From Lithodes maja (taxonomy: Eukaryota > Arthropoda > Malacostraca > Decapoda > Lithodidae): a stretch of 64,000 nucleotides of DNA. The stretch lies in assembly GCA_037953745.1 (NCBI GenBank), contig JBAKBP010001619.1, forward strand, positions 142,112 to 206,111, read 5' to 3'. A program made the translations under genes and the position numbers. Positions 43,284 through 54,320 of this stretch are shown one piece after another (the first letter of the stretch is position 1; the number at the start of each line of letters is the position of its first letter). The notes below the pieces were generated by a model that was given only the letters and a program-made list of their open reading frames with translations, ran no database searches and was not told where the DNA came from.

Positions 43284-45102
43284 TGTTACGGCTGGATCGG
43301 CAATACATATTCGGGATTCTTGATCGTAGGACAGAAATGGCTTATGTGACAACGACACGCTCGATTCCAGTCCCAAATACTATATGCTCCAGACAACAAA
43401 AGCACCAACGCCCTACAGAGTTATCGTCTATGGTAACGAGGTACCTTAACTCGGCGAAAGTGTACAACAGGGGTAGGCTATGAGGCTAAACTCCCTCAGA
43501 CATTTATAGGTTACGTTATGACTAAAGAAATGCAATACTCAAGAAACTACGTTAATATTAAGCCTCTAATAATGTAGAATAGAAGCAGGCTAAAGGTATG
43601 ACAGTGAAATGCTAAATGACAAATGTACACGCCTACTTGAAAGCGCGTGCACTAGAATAACTGTCCCCTACTAACATGCACTAGCATGTAGCATACAAGA
43701 TGTTCATGATCCAGTAGATACCTAATAATACACATGGAAGGAACATAAATAGTAGTCACTTATTATAAGAATGAATCTATACTTGGAATAACTAAAGGTT
43801 GCAGGCAACAGTACTGCGCCGGTAGCCTACTACCGCATAGGCTACTTCGCTTCTCTCACTCTGTCTCCCCTCTGAGTCCGTATGCGCCCTACGCAACAGA
43901 ACTCCGGACACAGCAGCAAAACGACAGTGCAGTTAATTGATACATGAAAGTATTAATAGTGTTGTCTTGTGTGTGAGTAATGTGTATTGTAAAGTGTTAC
44001 ATACATAAACTTAAAGAGAGCTGCAAATGCATAGTAAAATAAAGATATCACCCACTCATCATCCCCATGTGTTCTAGCTAGCAGGCCAAGTCACAGGAAC
44101 AACGAGTCCCAGCACCGAAAGCGAGAACCCAGGAAAAGACTGCAGAGAACACAAGGACAGATAAATTACGTTACTCTACTATACCGGCACTACGAGCGAG
44201 CTGTAGTCTCTGGTACTGCACTCGCTCCTGGCTCGGTAGGCAAATCAAGGCTAAGTCCTCGCCCCTCTACAGACAACTCCTGGGCATGGTCGGGCTCTTA
44301 CACATGGCACTAGTCTAGTCACAAATTGGATGATGAGCTGGGCATATAACTCGTGAACATGTAGAACGTTCACCAACTATCCTCATCAAGAAGATCGCTG
44401 TTCACATTAACCCCTTAAATCTAATACATGTAAATATATGCTTGTCCTAAGAGTAATACGAGAGGTGAGTGCTGAAACTCCTTTAGGACCTCAAGGGAAG
44501 GGTATGCATTTAAATAGAGAGAAGAATGAAATGAGAGTAATGTCGTCAGAGAGAAAGAGTGCAACCGTGAGAAATTGGGAGAGAGGGCAAGGGATGTTAG
44601 AATCTCAAAGGTTCTAGGCAACCTGATCATGGAACACACAGCGAGCCTCCAGGCAATGTGCAGTACGACAACATGGGCAACCCAGGCAGCATAGGCAGGC
44701 GGCAATGGACTACCAACCCTGTCGCACCTAGCTATAAGCGCAGGGCTGCCAACCGGTCCATACGTCTGGCAACCACCACTCCGGCAGCGTGGCGCGTTGC
44801 TACCCTCTCGCTCTGAAAACTAACTCACTCTCTCTCTCTGAACTCCCATTGTCTTATCTATCAACTTCTCTATTGATACTACATATTAAATGGAAGGTCT
44901 CGACATGGCTTAAAACAAAACCCACCACTGGTTAGCACATGACGAGACCTTTGCAGAGATACAAAGAACATAGTTATACGTTGTCACACTCAATATAAGC
45001 AGCCAGCACGGTACAGCGGTACAGCGGTACCGCACAGCGGCGGTACAGTGGAGTACCAAGGAGTACAATCAGGTTAAGTTGCCACGCACTGGGTGCGTCA
45101 CA
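43284..45102 (+). mobile_element. Solo LTR (~1.82 kb) inserted in the 42-bp minisatellite
   Basis: The block starts TGTTACGGCTGG and ends GGTGCGTCACA (TG..CA, and TGTTACG against TGTGACG as short inverted ends). It is flanked by ATAT at 43,280-43,283 and 45,103-45,106 within an otherwise continuous satellite unit (GTTAATATAGTAG). It has no long ORF. AATAAAG at about 44,038 is a possible poly(A) signal. It could also be a non-autonomous LTR element without coding capacity, but no internal LTR duplication is seen. Confidence 0.75.
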
Positions 45103-45835
45103 ATATAGTAGTATGCTATTATTGACGAGGGTAAGGCAGAGTTAATATAGTAGTATGCTATTCATATTATTGACGAGGGTAAGACAGAGTTAATATAGTA
45201 GTATGCTATTCATATTATTGACGAGGGTAAGACAGAGTTAATATAGTAGTATGCTATTATTGACGAGGGTAAGACAGAGTTAATATAGTAGTATGCTATT
45301 ATTGACGAGGGTAAGGCAGAGTTAATATAGTAGTATGCTATTATTGACGAGGGTAAGACAGAGTTAATATAGTAGTATGCTATTATTGACGAGGGTAAGG
45401 CAGAGTTAATATAGTAGTATGCTATTCATATTATTGACGAGGGTAAGACAGAGTTAATATAGTAGTATGCTATTCATATTATTGACGAGGGTAAGACAGA
45501 GTTAATATAGTAGTATGCTATTATTGACGAGGGTAAGACAGAGTTAATATAGTAGTATGCTATTATTGACGAGGGTAAGGCAGAGTTAATATAGTAGTAT
45601 GCTATTCATATTATTGACGAGGGTAAAACAGAGTTAATATAGTAGTATGCTATTCATATTATTGACGAGGGTAAGACAGAGTTAATATAGTAGTATGCTA
45701 TTATTGACGAGGGTAAGACAGAGTTAATATAGTAGTATGCTATTATTGACGAGGGTAAGACAGAGTTAATATAGTAGTATGCTATTATTGACGAGGGTAA
45801 GACAGAGTTAATATAGTAGTATGCTATTCATATTT
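45103..45835 (+). repeat. 42-bp minisatellite, right block
   Basis: About 17 units of the same 42-48-bp repeat. The two unit types (AAGACAG and AAGGCAG; with or without the TTCATA insert) alternate in a higher-order pattern. Confidence 0.95.
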
Positions 45836-46440
45836 ATCACCATGCGCACTGGTGTATACTTTTAGGGTAAAATCAAGAGTTGTGGACTCTAACTTATTTA
45901 ACACTTGTAGGAATTATGGCAGAGTCGATATTTGTATAATTTGGCTTATTTGGATTTTAATCTTAATTCCTTGTAGAGGTGAGAGTCATGTACTATAACT
46001 TATTTAACACTTGTACACTTTATAATCGAGTCTGTATATGTGGACTCGGGTTGATTAACACTTTTTAATGATTTATCCCAGAATCGAGATTTTGGGGTCT
46101 CTAACTTATTTAGCACATATAGGTATTATGGTAGACTCAATATTTGTAAGGACTCTAACTTATTTACTGAGACACCGTGCACACTGATGTATTTAGTAGG
46201 GTTAATACTTATGAACTCTAGTTTACTTTTGCCTCGTCACTGGCATCGACTTAGTTCACTTTTTCCAATGTTGATTTTCATAGATACTGGAATCACTAAC
46301 AGCTTGTAGTCTCCTGCGTCTCCGTAGGCCGTCTAGGTTGGCCTGTCGTGTGAAGTAGTTTACAGATGGGTTAATGGGTTTGAGGTCATGAATGTGGCTC
46401 CGTAACTATAATTAAATAGTTGGGCACCACATCGGACTAA
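45836..46440 (+). repeat. Diverged repeats around a TTATTTAACACTTGT core
   Basis: AACTTATTTAACACTTGT or a close variant occurs at about 45,889, 45,997, 46,107 and 46,155, each followed by TATTATGG-like sequence and a GAGTC motif. The word TTATTTAACACTTGTGTG also occurs in the DIRS-type modules (35,121, 37,707), hinting at shared ancestry. Confidence 0.6.
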
Positions 46441-46442
46441 CG

Positions 46443-46479
46443 CGAGTATTCAGAGCCTATAGCTCTTTAAGAATACTCG
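46443..46479. other. Two-tier perfect stem-loop
   Basis: CGAGTATTC pairs with GAATACTCG (9 bp), enclosing AGAGC-CTATA-GCTCT (5 bp), with a TTAA bulge on one side. Confidence 0.85.
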
Positions 46480-46668
46480 TCTATCCTGACCGTTATATTA
46501 ACCGTTGATGAAATTCCATTAAGGTACTCTTGGAGTAAGGTACGTCTTGAATATAGTGCCTCAGTTATGACGAAGTAGCACTATATATACCGGACTAAAA
46601 CAAGAAGACTGTGTAAGTGTCTTTCTCGATTGCTACTGACCCTTGTAAGAGGTTTGAGGAACTCGGGG

Positions 46669-46985
46669 CGGTGTTTAAACCTTTCAGTTGCAAAGTCTAA
46701 TGATATGCCACAGACGAAATGCACCTAGGACTTGTGTCTGCAGAGTGCCTGTGAAGGTATCTCGCCAAGCCCTTACTTACACAAGTGACCGTGGTATGCC
46801 AAGGTCCCTCGTGAAGAGGGGGAATGCGGTGTTTAAACCTTTCAGTTGCACTAGTCTAATGATATGCCAGTAGACGAAGTACACCTAGGACTTTTTATGC
46901 AGAGTGCCTGTGAAGGTATCTCGCAAAGCCCTTACCCACACAAAGGATCGTGGTATGCCAGATCTCTTGTGAGGAGTTAGAGTGT
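46669..46985 (+). repeat. Tandem duplication, 158-bp unit, within the stem-loop array
   Basis: GCGGTGTTTAAACCTTTCAG starts units at 46,669 and 46,827. Each unit holds two TATG-tip hairpins. Stem bases differ between the units while pairing is kept (GACC/GGTC versus GATC/GATC). Confidence 0.85.
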
Positions 46986-46987
46986 TA

Positions 46988-47053
46988 ACTTTTAATAGCA
47001 GAGTGTTGAAGTGTAGGTATGCCTGGATACTTCAACTTTCTACTATTAAAAGT
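46988..47053. other. Longest TATG-tip stem-loop (11 + 8 bp)
   Basis: ACTTTTAATAG pairs with CTATTAAAAGT. After a 6-base internal loop, GTTGAAGT pairs with ACTTCAAC, and the tip is AGG-TATG-CCT. The hairpin at 47,153-47,184 repeats the inner stem and tip with a different outer stem (AGTAAA/TTTACT). Confidence 0.85.
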
Positions 47054-47263
47054 AGAACCTAGGAAAAGGCATCTATGTTAGTTACTGGTATGCCAGTAAT
47101 AAGACAAGGATCCTTTTGGTAGGACACAGTTACCGCATCTACAATAGTAAATGTTGAAGTGTAGGTATGCCTGGATACTTCAACCTTTTACTACTGAAAG
47201 TACAGCTCATTAGAGGCCTCTATGTTAACTGATGGTATGCCACAATTAACAAAGATCCCTTAA

Positions 47264-47904
47264 CCTGTTAAGCGCTAAATAGCCCTAGGAGCTAGGGTAG
47301 TTATTTGTGTATTTCTAGCCTTGGATTCTGACAGAATTCGTTATATTTACAATATAGACCATTATTTGTTTTCGGTATGCTTTTATTTTACATATATGAT
47401 GTATATATGAACCTTCAAGAGTGCTAAAATAAGTGGGAAAAGCATTTGGGTGGTGAAAACCGAAGATATTGGCCACCCGGTCGTAATGTCAGGCGAGAGA
47501 GAGCTGCAGTCAACCCTCCTCTCTCGCTGTCTGTGAGGTAACTGAGGGCGGCGGGGCGGTCTGGGCTGGTGTGTGTGTGGTACATATCGATCTTTTCTGC
47601 AACCCACTTGTGCTACATTATCGCGGGAGAGAAAAATAACCGATAAATGATGATAATAAGAGGGAAAATAGGTGATAATTGAGGAGGGGAGGGAGGGGGG
47701 AATAAGGTGGGGAAGGAGGGGAGGGGGGTGGGTGAGATTTACATGGATGAGTACTGGAGGGGAATTATCTCACCTAGAGACAAATTTTTTTTTTTTGATA
47801 GGCCCTTTTTTTTTTTTGGAAAGCTTTTTTTATGGTCCTGCTTCCGTGAGGCCTATCGCGTTCCCTATAGGAAGCCTTCCGTGAGGCCTATCGCGCTTGC
47901 CGGG
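47264..47904. mobile_element. piggyBac-type MITE 3 (641 bp) inside the stem-loop array
   Basis: TTAA at 47,260-47,263 and 47,905-47,908. Ends CCTGTTAAGCGC and (complement) CCCGGCAAGCGC are related. The interior shares GGGAAAATAGGTGATAA and GGGGAAGGAGGGGAGG with MITEs 1 and 2, and has the same T-rich tract before the right end. More diverged than MITEs 1 and 2. Confidence 0.8.
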
Positions 47905-48021
47905 TTAATAGGATTCTTAACTCCTCAGACAAGTAGACTTTCGGTATGCCGTCTATCCAACTGAATGGGAGGGATAATCTTGAGGTTTCTTAATTTGGTA
48001 TGCCAGTAATCAAGAAGCCTC

Positions 48022-48174
48022 AAAATTGCTTAACCCTTTCAGATTTCCCTGGCATAGTGTCGACGATTACTGCGGGGCACCCGTTCACCCCTTGAAGGGA
48101 ACAAGGGCGGGAGCGCGCACTCTCTGGTGGTGTAGAGAGTCTTTCTTGCTCTGTCGGGAGATTTCATCTATTTC
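48022..48174. other. Short spacer after the stem-loop array
   Basis: GC-richer sequence with CACTCTCTGGTGGTGTAGAG-type pairing at 48,119-48,140 (CTCT..AGAG). No gene. Confidence 0.4.
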
Positions 48175-48625
48175 TATTTATTATAATACTCAGTTAGAAG
48201 GGAGTACTATACAATGGTCACATTTTATATAGAAGGATATTAGGTAAAGGCTTATTCTTCATACCATAGAAAAGAACAGGTTAATGGGGTTCTCAGTATA
48301 ATATAACTTTTGTACATGGTGAAGTCTTCTGAGGTTTTGAATTTACGGCGAGCGGATCCCGTTAACCGAGATGACAATGGAATAAGTGAAGATAGGAATG
48401 CGCATCAGAGTATTCAATATAAGGGAGCATTCTAATATGGTTACATTTAATATACAGGAATACAGTATTAAAGGGGCTATCATATTATCCTAGAAAAAGG
48501 ATAAGAGAGTTGGTTCTCTAGACAATACAACAACAATACACGAGCAAGCATTTTGGAGGTTGGTAATCCTGGCGAGCGTATCCGCTACGAGGAAGGATAC
48601 TCGGAATAAGTGAGAGCTAGGATGC
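48175..48625 (+). repeat. Two diverged tandem copies of a ~225-bp unit
   Basis: Units at about 48,175-48,405 and 48,406-48,625 share GGGAG, ATGGTTACATTT/ATGGTCACATTT, GGCGAGCGKATCCCGT/GGCGAGCGTATCCGCT and GGAATAAGTGA in order. Confidence 0.65.
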
Positions 48626-48797
48626 GGAGCACAAAGAACAAGGTATTTGTAGCATAGTGAATATAATATATTAAAGAAAGCAATGTGGTTTGTTTATTAT
48701 TATAATAGCGTAGTAATGAGAAGGCATTTGAATATAATTTATGTTGTATGAAAAAATAAGAAAAAGATTGTATCTGCTCTGCATTATATTGTTTATG

Positions 48798-48853
48798 CAT
48801 AAGTAGGGTAGTGGTGGTATCATAGCATAAGTAGGGTAGTGGTGGTATCATAG
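48798..48853 (+). repeat. 28-bp minisatellite, two units left of the LINE
   Basis: Two units of CATAAGTAGGGTAGTGG + TGGTATCATAG, directly followed by the (ATA)n tail of the LINE. Confidence 0.95.
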
Positions 48854-48854
48854 C

Positions 48855-48907
<53 letters not shown>

Positions 48908-51795
48908 TCTTTATTCCAGACACATAAGATAGATACAGTATAAATACAGTACGACCTAATGGTCCATATCACATGCACTTCTCGTCAGAGCACAGATAAT
49001 AATTATACACAAAGATATATTAATAAAGACAATAAAATAAAAAATACAGTAGGCCTATTTACAGAATAGAGCACATATCACATTTTGTCACAATATAACA
49101 CAGATAGGCTAACTAAGGCTATTGCTCAATGTTGGTTAACACCTATTGCACAGATCATTGCTCATAGTTCAATTAGACCTATATATTACATTACAGTACA
49201 TACTATGTGTGCAGCAGCTTCTGCCAGTGAGATATAATACGGGATTCATAGATATGATCACTAGACCAAAGAGCTACAATCAGCGTGTTACTGGAGGATT
49301 GCAGTCGCTGCGAAAAGCTGTACACCAGTCTCCTGATGACAGCCCGACAGCACTGCACATCCAACAGTGTGCACACCATACTAGTGCTTTCATATTTAGA
49401 GAGACCAATGAACATCTTGAGTATATTATGATAGGATGTACACAGACCATTTATGGTGGCTCTCTTATACTTCCACCACAAATGGGCCGTGTACATAGAG
49501 GAACAATATGTCCGGAACAAAGTGACTTTAGTTTCCCAATTACACATGTGGAATTTTCTCAAGATGGTGTTACCACGTAAATATAGCTGTCTGCGCTGAC
49601 GGCCGATATCTGCATCATCTGAGCAATCGTTTGAGATAATGTGTCCCAGGTATTTTATTTTGTTTACTTCTTGAATAATTTGATTATTGAGTGAGAAATT
49701 TGGCAGTTTACTTTTATACAGTAATTTTGATCTAAATATAAGAACAGCACTTTTCAGTGGGTTGAATTTAACACAATGTTTACTACCAAAAGATTCACAT
49801 ATATCAAGAAGTTTGCTCAGACCCACAGAAGACGGTGCAATAATGACCAGATCATCAGCATACATGAGATGGTTGATGATTTTATTCCCACCATAACATC
49901 CAATCTGCTCTTTATTCAATTTATCACTTAATTCATCCATATATACATTGAATAAGTAAGGTGAGAGAATACTACCCTGTCTCACTCCATTGGTTACTGT
50001 AAAGGAATCCGAAATAATGTTACCCCATCTTACATTAAATGTTTGATTGGCGTACCAGTACTTCAAGATTCTCAGTATATAGGATGGCACTCCCCTTGTT
50101 GCTAATTTATCAAACAGGATATTGTGGCAGACTCTGTCAAATGCCTTACTAGCATCAAGAAAGCATGCAAAAATAGAGCTGTTCATTTTGATGTACCCAT
50201 CCACTAGCTCCTTCAGAGTGTAGATGCACTGGTCCGTACCATGATTATTTTTAAAACCAAATTGATTACTATTAGTTGAGATATACACTGAGATTCTGTC
50301 TAAAATGATTAACTCTAGTATCTTACTTACAATACTGGCAAGGGCAATAGGTCTATAGTTGTCTTTTGATGTAATTTTGCCAGCCTTGTCTTTAATTACT
50401 GGTATCAAGGTAACGGACATCATAGATTCTGGTAGGAAACCATGGATTACAAAGCTGGTAAAGCAACTGCTGAGTTTCTCCAAGAGGAGAGTGGAGGAGT
50501 ACTTCAAATGTTCAGCATATATACCATCAAAACCACAGGATTTGTTAGCATCTAGCCTACTTATTGCAGCCTTGATTTTTTCACTTGTAACTTTAATTGT
50601 GTCATATTTTTCTTCTTTGTTACACTCTGTTGTAGCAGCAATGGTATTTCCTTGGTGCCCAACTGAGTTAAACAAAGTTTGGTAATGTGTTTTCCAAAGA
50701 TTGGCTATGTTATTAGTACCAGAGATCCCATCTACACTAACGGGTAGAGGTGTGCAGCTATTATGCATTTTTTTAATATCCTTCCAGAAGGCCAATCTGT
50801 CTTTGCTAGCAAAGTTTTTGGCCAATGCTTCTCTTCTTAATACATTTTCATTGTTTTTTATATATCTGATTGCATACTTGCATCTAGCCTTTAGTCTGGT
50901 GAACATGTAAAAAATGGGTCCCTGTCTCGGTTTGTTATGATCCAGCCATACACTACGAGCATCTCGGGATGCCTGGTATAGTTCTGAAACATGGTCATTC
51001 CACCCAGGTTTGTTAAAAGAGTATTTTTTGTTATGCTTGTGAAATACTATGTCACTAGCCTTAGTAAGACAAGATATAATATTATTGTACAGCTTGCTGA
51101 CTTCTTCTCGATGACTAGCATTAACACAATTGGGGTCTTCACAGGTAATGGCATCCTCACTGCCAGGATCAAGCTCAGAAAGGAGAGTGTGTGTTAAAGT
51201 GCAAAATTGCTCACACTCCTCCTCGTCAAGCCCGCCCCATGGCAGTTTTGGATTTACACTATTGTTTGACTGGGTTAATTCTGGCGCTCTTTCCAAACTA
51301 GCTGTTAAGGTCAATGGGATATGATCTTCATCTGTATATGTATACTGAATTTCCATATTTGTTATCATATCATGGAAATCAGCACTAGCTACGGTATGAT
51401 CTAGCCAAGACGTTGAGCCCCATGCTGCACTGACACATGTGTAACTACTATGAGGGAGCATGAGCTGAGAAGAGATAATTAGATCATGCTCACCACAGAA
51501 GTTAGTCATATGACTAGCAAACAGAGAGTTACTCATGTCCTTCAGATTAGCATTCCAGTCCCCTATTACAGAGTAGCAGGTGGTATTTAGTTCTTGTAAA
51601 AGAGCACTTAGCTCTCCAAGGCATTCCAGGTATTGTTCTTCATTTTCATTACATTGGTAGGGCAAGTACACACTAAGAATAACTACTTTCCGTTGGATAT
51701 CTTCTATTTCTATACCTGTACACCATGGTAAATTTGTTACAAGTGGTTTAACCCGGCTGTCTAAAGAGTCCCTCCACAAAATAGCTACTCCTCCC
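48854..51795 (-). mobile_element. Second LINE family, copy B, 5'-truncated, inside the 28-bp minisatellite
   Basis: The 3' end (AATAAAGAATT then (ATT)n at 48,857-48,906) matches copy A at 28.6 kb. The element is truncated within the endonuclease domain at about 51,796, where satellite sequence begins. Satellite units on both sides show that it inserted into an existing array. Confidence 0.85.
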
Positions 51796-51797
51796 GG
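49203..51797 (-). CDS. LINE endonuclease (partial) / reverse transcriptase, uninterrupted frame
   Basis: About 865 codons in one frame. The genuine part begins at PPGGVAILWRDSL. The preceding MIPPLPY is encoded by satellite DNA. A partial AP endonuclease follows (SVIGDWNANLKDM, TDEDHIPLTLT). The RT has NKSCGFDGIYAEHLK, KDNYRPIALASIVSKILE, CFLDASKAFDRVCHN, TNGVRQGSILSPYLFNVYMD and catalytic NHLMYADDLVIIAPS. After it come KYLGHIISNDCSDDADIGRQ, typical of the thumb/connection region, and the C-terminal SRIISHWQKLLHT. It lacks the first ~90 residues of the endonuclease seen in copy A, so it is dead on arrival, although the rest has no stops. Truncation happened on insertion or through satellite recombination. 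Confidence 0.85.
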   Translation of the reverse strand, partial: PGGVAILWRDSLDSRVKPLVTNLPWCTGIEIEDIQRKVVILSVYLPYQCNENEEQYLECLGELSALLQELNTTCYSVIGDWNANLKDMSNSLFASHMTNFCGEHDLIISSQLMLPHSSYTCVSAAWGSTSWLDHTVASADFHDMITNMEIQYTYTDEDHIPLTLTASLERAPELTQSNNSVNPKLPWGGLDEEECEQFCTLTHTLLSELDPGSEDAITCEDPNCVNASHREEVSKLYNNIISCLTKASDIVFHKHNKKYSFNKPGWNDHVSELYQASRDARSVWLDHNKPRQGPIFYMFTRLKARCKYAIRYIKNNENVLRREALAKNFASKDRLAFWKDIKKMHNSCTPLPVSVDGISGTNNIANLWKTHYQTLFNSVGHQGNTIAATTECNKEEKYDTIKVTSEKIKAAISRLDANKSCGFDGIYAEHLKYSSTLLLEKLSSCFTSFVIHGFLPESMMSVTLIPVIKDKAGKITSKDNYRPIALASIVSKILELIILDRISVYISTNSNQFGFKNNHGTDQCIYTLKELVDGYIKMNSSIFACFLDASKAFDRVCHNILFDKLATRGVPSYILRILKYWYANQTFNVRWGNIISDSFTVTNGVRQGSILSPYLFNVYMDELSDKLNKEQIGCYGGNKIINHLMYADDLVIIAPSSVGLSKLLDICESFGSKHCVKFNPLKSAVLIFRSKLLYKSKLPNFSLNNQIIQEVNKIKYLGHIISNDCSDDADIGRQRRQLYLRGNTILRKFHMCNWETKVTLFRTYCSSMYTAHLWWKYKRATINGLCTSYHNILKMFIGLSKYESTSMVCTLLDVQCCRAVIRRLVYSFSQRLQSSSNTLIVALWSSDHIYESRIISHWQKLLHT

Positions 51798-53452
51798 TGG
51801 GTAGGGTAGTGGTGGTATCATAGCATAAGTAGGGTAGTGGTGGTATCATAGCATAAGTAGGGTAGTGGTGGTATCATAGCATAAGTAGGGTAGTGGTGGT
51901 ATCATAGCATAAGTAGGGTAGTGGTGGTATCATAGCATAAGTAGGGTAGTGGTGGTATCATAGCATAAGTAGGGTAGTGGTGGTATCATAGCATAAGTAG
52001 GGTAGTGGTGGTATCATAGCATAAGTAGGGTAGTGGTGGTATCATAGCATAAGTAGGGTAGTGGTGGTATCATAGCATAAGTAGGGTAGTGGTGGTATCA
52101 TAGCATAAGTAGGGTAGTGGTGGTATCATAGCATAAGTAGGGTAGTGGTGGTATCATAGCATAAGTAGGGTAGTGGTGGTATCATAGCATAAGTAGGGTA
52201 GTGGTGGTATCATAGCATAAGTAGGGTAGTGGTGGTATCATAGCATAAGTAGGGTAGTGGTGGTATCATAGCATATGTAGGGTAGTGGTGGTATCATAGC
52301 ATAAGTAGGGTAGTGGTGGTATCATAGCATAAGTAGGGTAGTGGTGGTATCATAGCATAAGTAGGGTAGTGGTGGTATCATAGCATAAGTAGGGTAGTGG
52401 TGGTATCATAGCATAAGTAGGGTAGTGGTGGTATCATAGCATAAGTAGGGTAGTGGTGGTATCATAGTATAAGTAGGGTAGTGGTGGTATCATAGCATAA
52501 GTAGGGTAGTGGTGGTATCATAGCATAAGTAGGGTAGTGGTGGTATCATAGCATAAGTAGGGTAGTGGTGGTATCATAGCATAAATAGGGTAGTGGTGGT
52601 ATCATAGCATAAGTAGGGTAGTGGTGGTATCATAGCATAAGTAGGGTAGTGGTGGTATCATAGCATAAGTAGGGTAGTGGTGGTATCATAGCATAAGTAG
52701 GGTAGTGGTGGTATCATAGCATAAGTAGGGTAGTGGTGGTATCATAGCATAAGTAGGGTAGTGTTCGTATCATAACATAAGTAGGGTAGTGGTGGTATCA
52801 TAGCATAAGTAGGGTAGTGGTGGTATCTTAGCATAAGTAGGGTAGTGGTGGTATCATAGCATAAGTAGGGTAGTGGTGGTATCATAGCATAAGTAGGGTA
52901 GTGGTGGTATCATAGCATAAGTAGGGTAGTGGTGGTATCATAACATAAGTAGGGTAGTGGTGGTATCATAGCATAAGTAGGGTAGTGGTGGTATCATAGC
53001 ATAAGTAGGGTAGTGGTGGTATCATAGCATAAGTAGGGTAGTGGTGGTATCATAGCATAAGTAGGGTAGTGGTGGTATCATAGCATAAGTAGGGTAGTGG
53101 TGGTATCATAGCATAAGTAGGGTAGTGGTGGTATCATAGCATAAGTAGGGTAGTGGTGGTATCATAGCATAAGTAGGGTAGTGGTGGTATCATAGCATAA
53201 GTAGGGTAGTGGTGTTATCATAGCATAAGTAGGGTAGTGGTGGTATCATAGCATAAGTAGGGTAGTGGTGGTATCATAGCATAAGTAGGGTAGTGGTGGC
53301 ATCACAGCATAAGTAGGGTAGTGGTGGTATCATAGCATAAGTAGGGTAGTGGTGGTATCATAGCATAAGTAGGGTAGTGGTGGTATCATAGCATAAGTAG
53401 GGTAGTGGTGGTATCATAGCATAAGTAGGGTAGTGGTGGTATCATAGCATAA
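51796..53452 (+). repeat. 28-bp minisatellite, ~59 units
   Basis: CATAAGTAGGGTAGTGG + TGGTATCATAG repeated with very few variants (for example GTGTTCG near 52,761, GCATCACAG near 53,299). Near-identity implies recent expansion. There is no spacer structure, so this is not a CRISPR array. Confidence 0.98.
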
Positions 53453-53787
53453 TGGTTGTATTTCTAGTAAATCATGAGTATCATAAACAAAAAGGTTTTG
53501 ACATAGGTTTATATAGGAACAACTTATATTTTATTCTCGTGATTAATTCATCATAGGTTAAGGGCATTGTAGGTTGGCAATTTATATATTAATACTGTGA
53601 AGACAATAGGTCTTGATCAACATTATTATCGTACATACAAAAGACAATGTACTCGATTATCATCTTAACAATATGTAGTGATAGAGGAACTTATTTAACA
53701 TCTTAGGAAATAATATAATGGTGATAATATAGTGTTTTAGTCTAGTAGATAAAAAACATATATAAGGTAAGTGAACATAGTATGGTA
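53453..53787. other. AT-rich flank between minisatellite and DIRS-type copy 2
   Basis: No gene or repeat recognised. Confidence 0.4.
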
Positions 53788-54144
53788 ATATTATAGGTTT
53801 GACTCCTGTAAGGAGATAAAGAAAACCTAATATTTAGTAGTGGCCCCGTAATCATTGACGAACATGCCTATTACATAAGGCATCCTCTTCAAACACTAAT
53901 CCGCCGTAGTTTGAATCTACCGCGCAGAGCATTTAAAATCTGAGGAGCCTTCATCATGAGCGCACGCGACCTCACTCATGGCTTCAGTCATTATGAATTG
54001 GGTTCTCACTACGAAAAACTTTGTAAAAAATAAAAAACAAAAAGAAAATAAGAATAACTATCCAATAAGCTTTCCATCATATCGTGCATGTACTTGTGTG
54101 GATCTTTGACCAGACGCTGATTCAGGCGTCATTCTTCCTTCACT
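53788..54144 (-). repeat. Terminal extension and ITR of copy 2 (right end of the element)
   Basis: Begins AATATTATAGGTTTGACTCC, then the shared ITR from AATCATTGACGAACATGCC to GTCATTCTTCCTTC. It mirrors 42,328-42,683. Confidence 0.88.
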
Positions 54145-54214
54145 GACATATCAAGTAAACCAAAATCCTTAATACATCAACGAATGGGAAGGGGATGGTC
54201 GGGAGGGCCCCAGT

Positions 54215-54320
54215 CGTCAATGATTACGGGGCCACTACTAAATATTAGGTTTTCTTTATCTCCTTACAGGAGTCAAACCTATAATTTATTAGTGGCCCCT
54301 CCATCATTGACGAACATGCC
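54215..54320. repeat. ICR of DIRS-type copy 2
   Basis: CGTCAATGATTACGGGGCC through GAGTCAAACCTATAA joins TTTATTAGTGGCCCCTCC through GAACATGCC: the two element ends fused in circle-junction order, reverse complement of the copy's own termini. Confidence 0.9.

Larger units (their letters stand above)
46443..48021 (+). other. Array of stem-loops sharing an NGG-TATG-CCN' tip
   Basis: Hairpins with different outer stems but the same tip. They are 46,695-46,715 (GTCT/AGAC), 46,787-46,806 (GACC/GGTC), 46,854-46,875 (GTCTA/TAGAC), 46,945-46,965 (GATC/GATC), 46,988-47,053 (ACTTTTAATAG/CTATTAAAAGT plus GTTGAAGT/ACTTCAAC), 47,082-47,099 (TTACTGG/CCAGTAA), 47,153-47,184 (GTTGAAGT/ACTTCAAC), 47,224-47,250 (GTTAA/TTAAC), 47,934-47,955 (TAGAC/GTCTA) and 47,982-48,021 (GAGGTTTCTT/AAGAAGCCTC). 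The pair closing GG/CC varies as A-T, T-A or C-G. Two of the early tips are ATATGCC instead. Further hairpins lie at 46,443-46,479 and 46,553-46,584. No coding frame explains this. A MITE (47,264-47,904) splits the array. Confidence 0.75.

Noticed and set aside
48585..48923. Tyr-rich ORF over the (ATA)n tail
   Set aside because: Produced by the microsatellite and LINE tail, with no conserved domain.
51796..53452. Regular short repeats resembling a CRISPR array
   Set aside because: Units are directly adjacent with no spacers, and the context is eukaryotic. It is a minisatellite.
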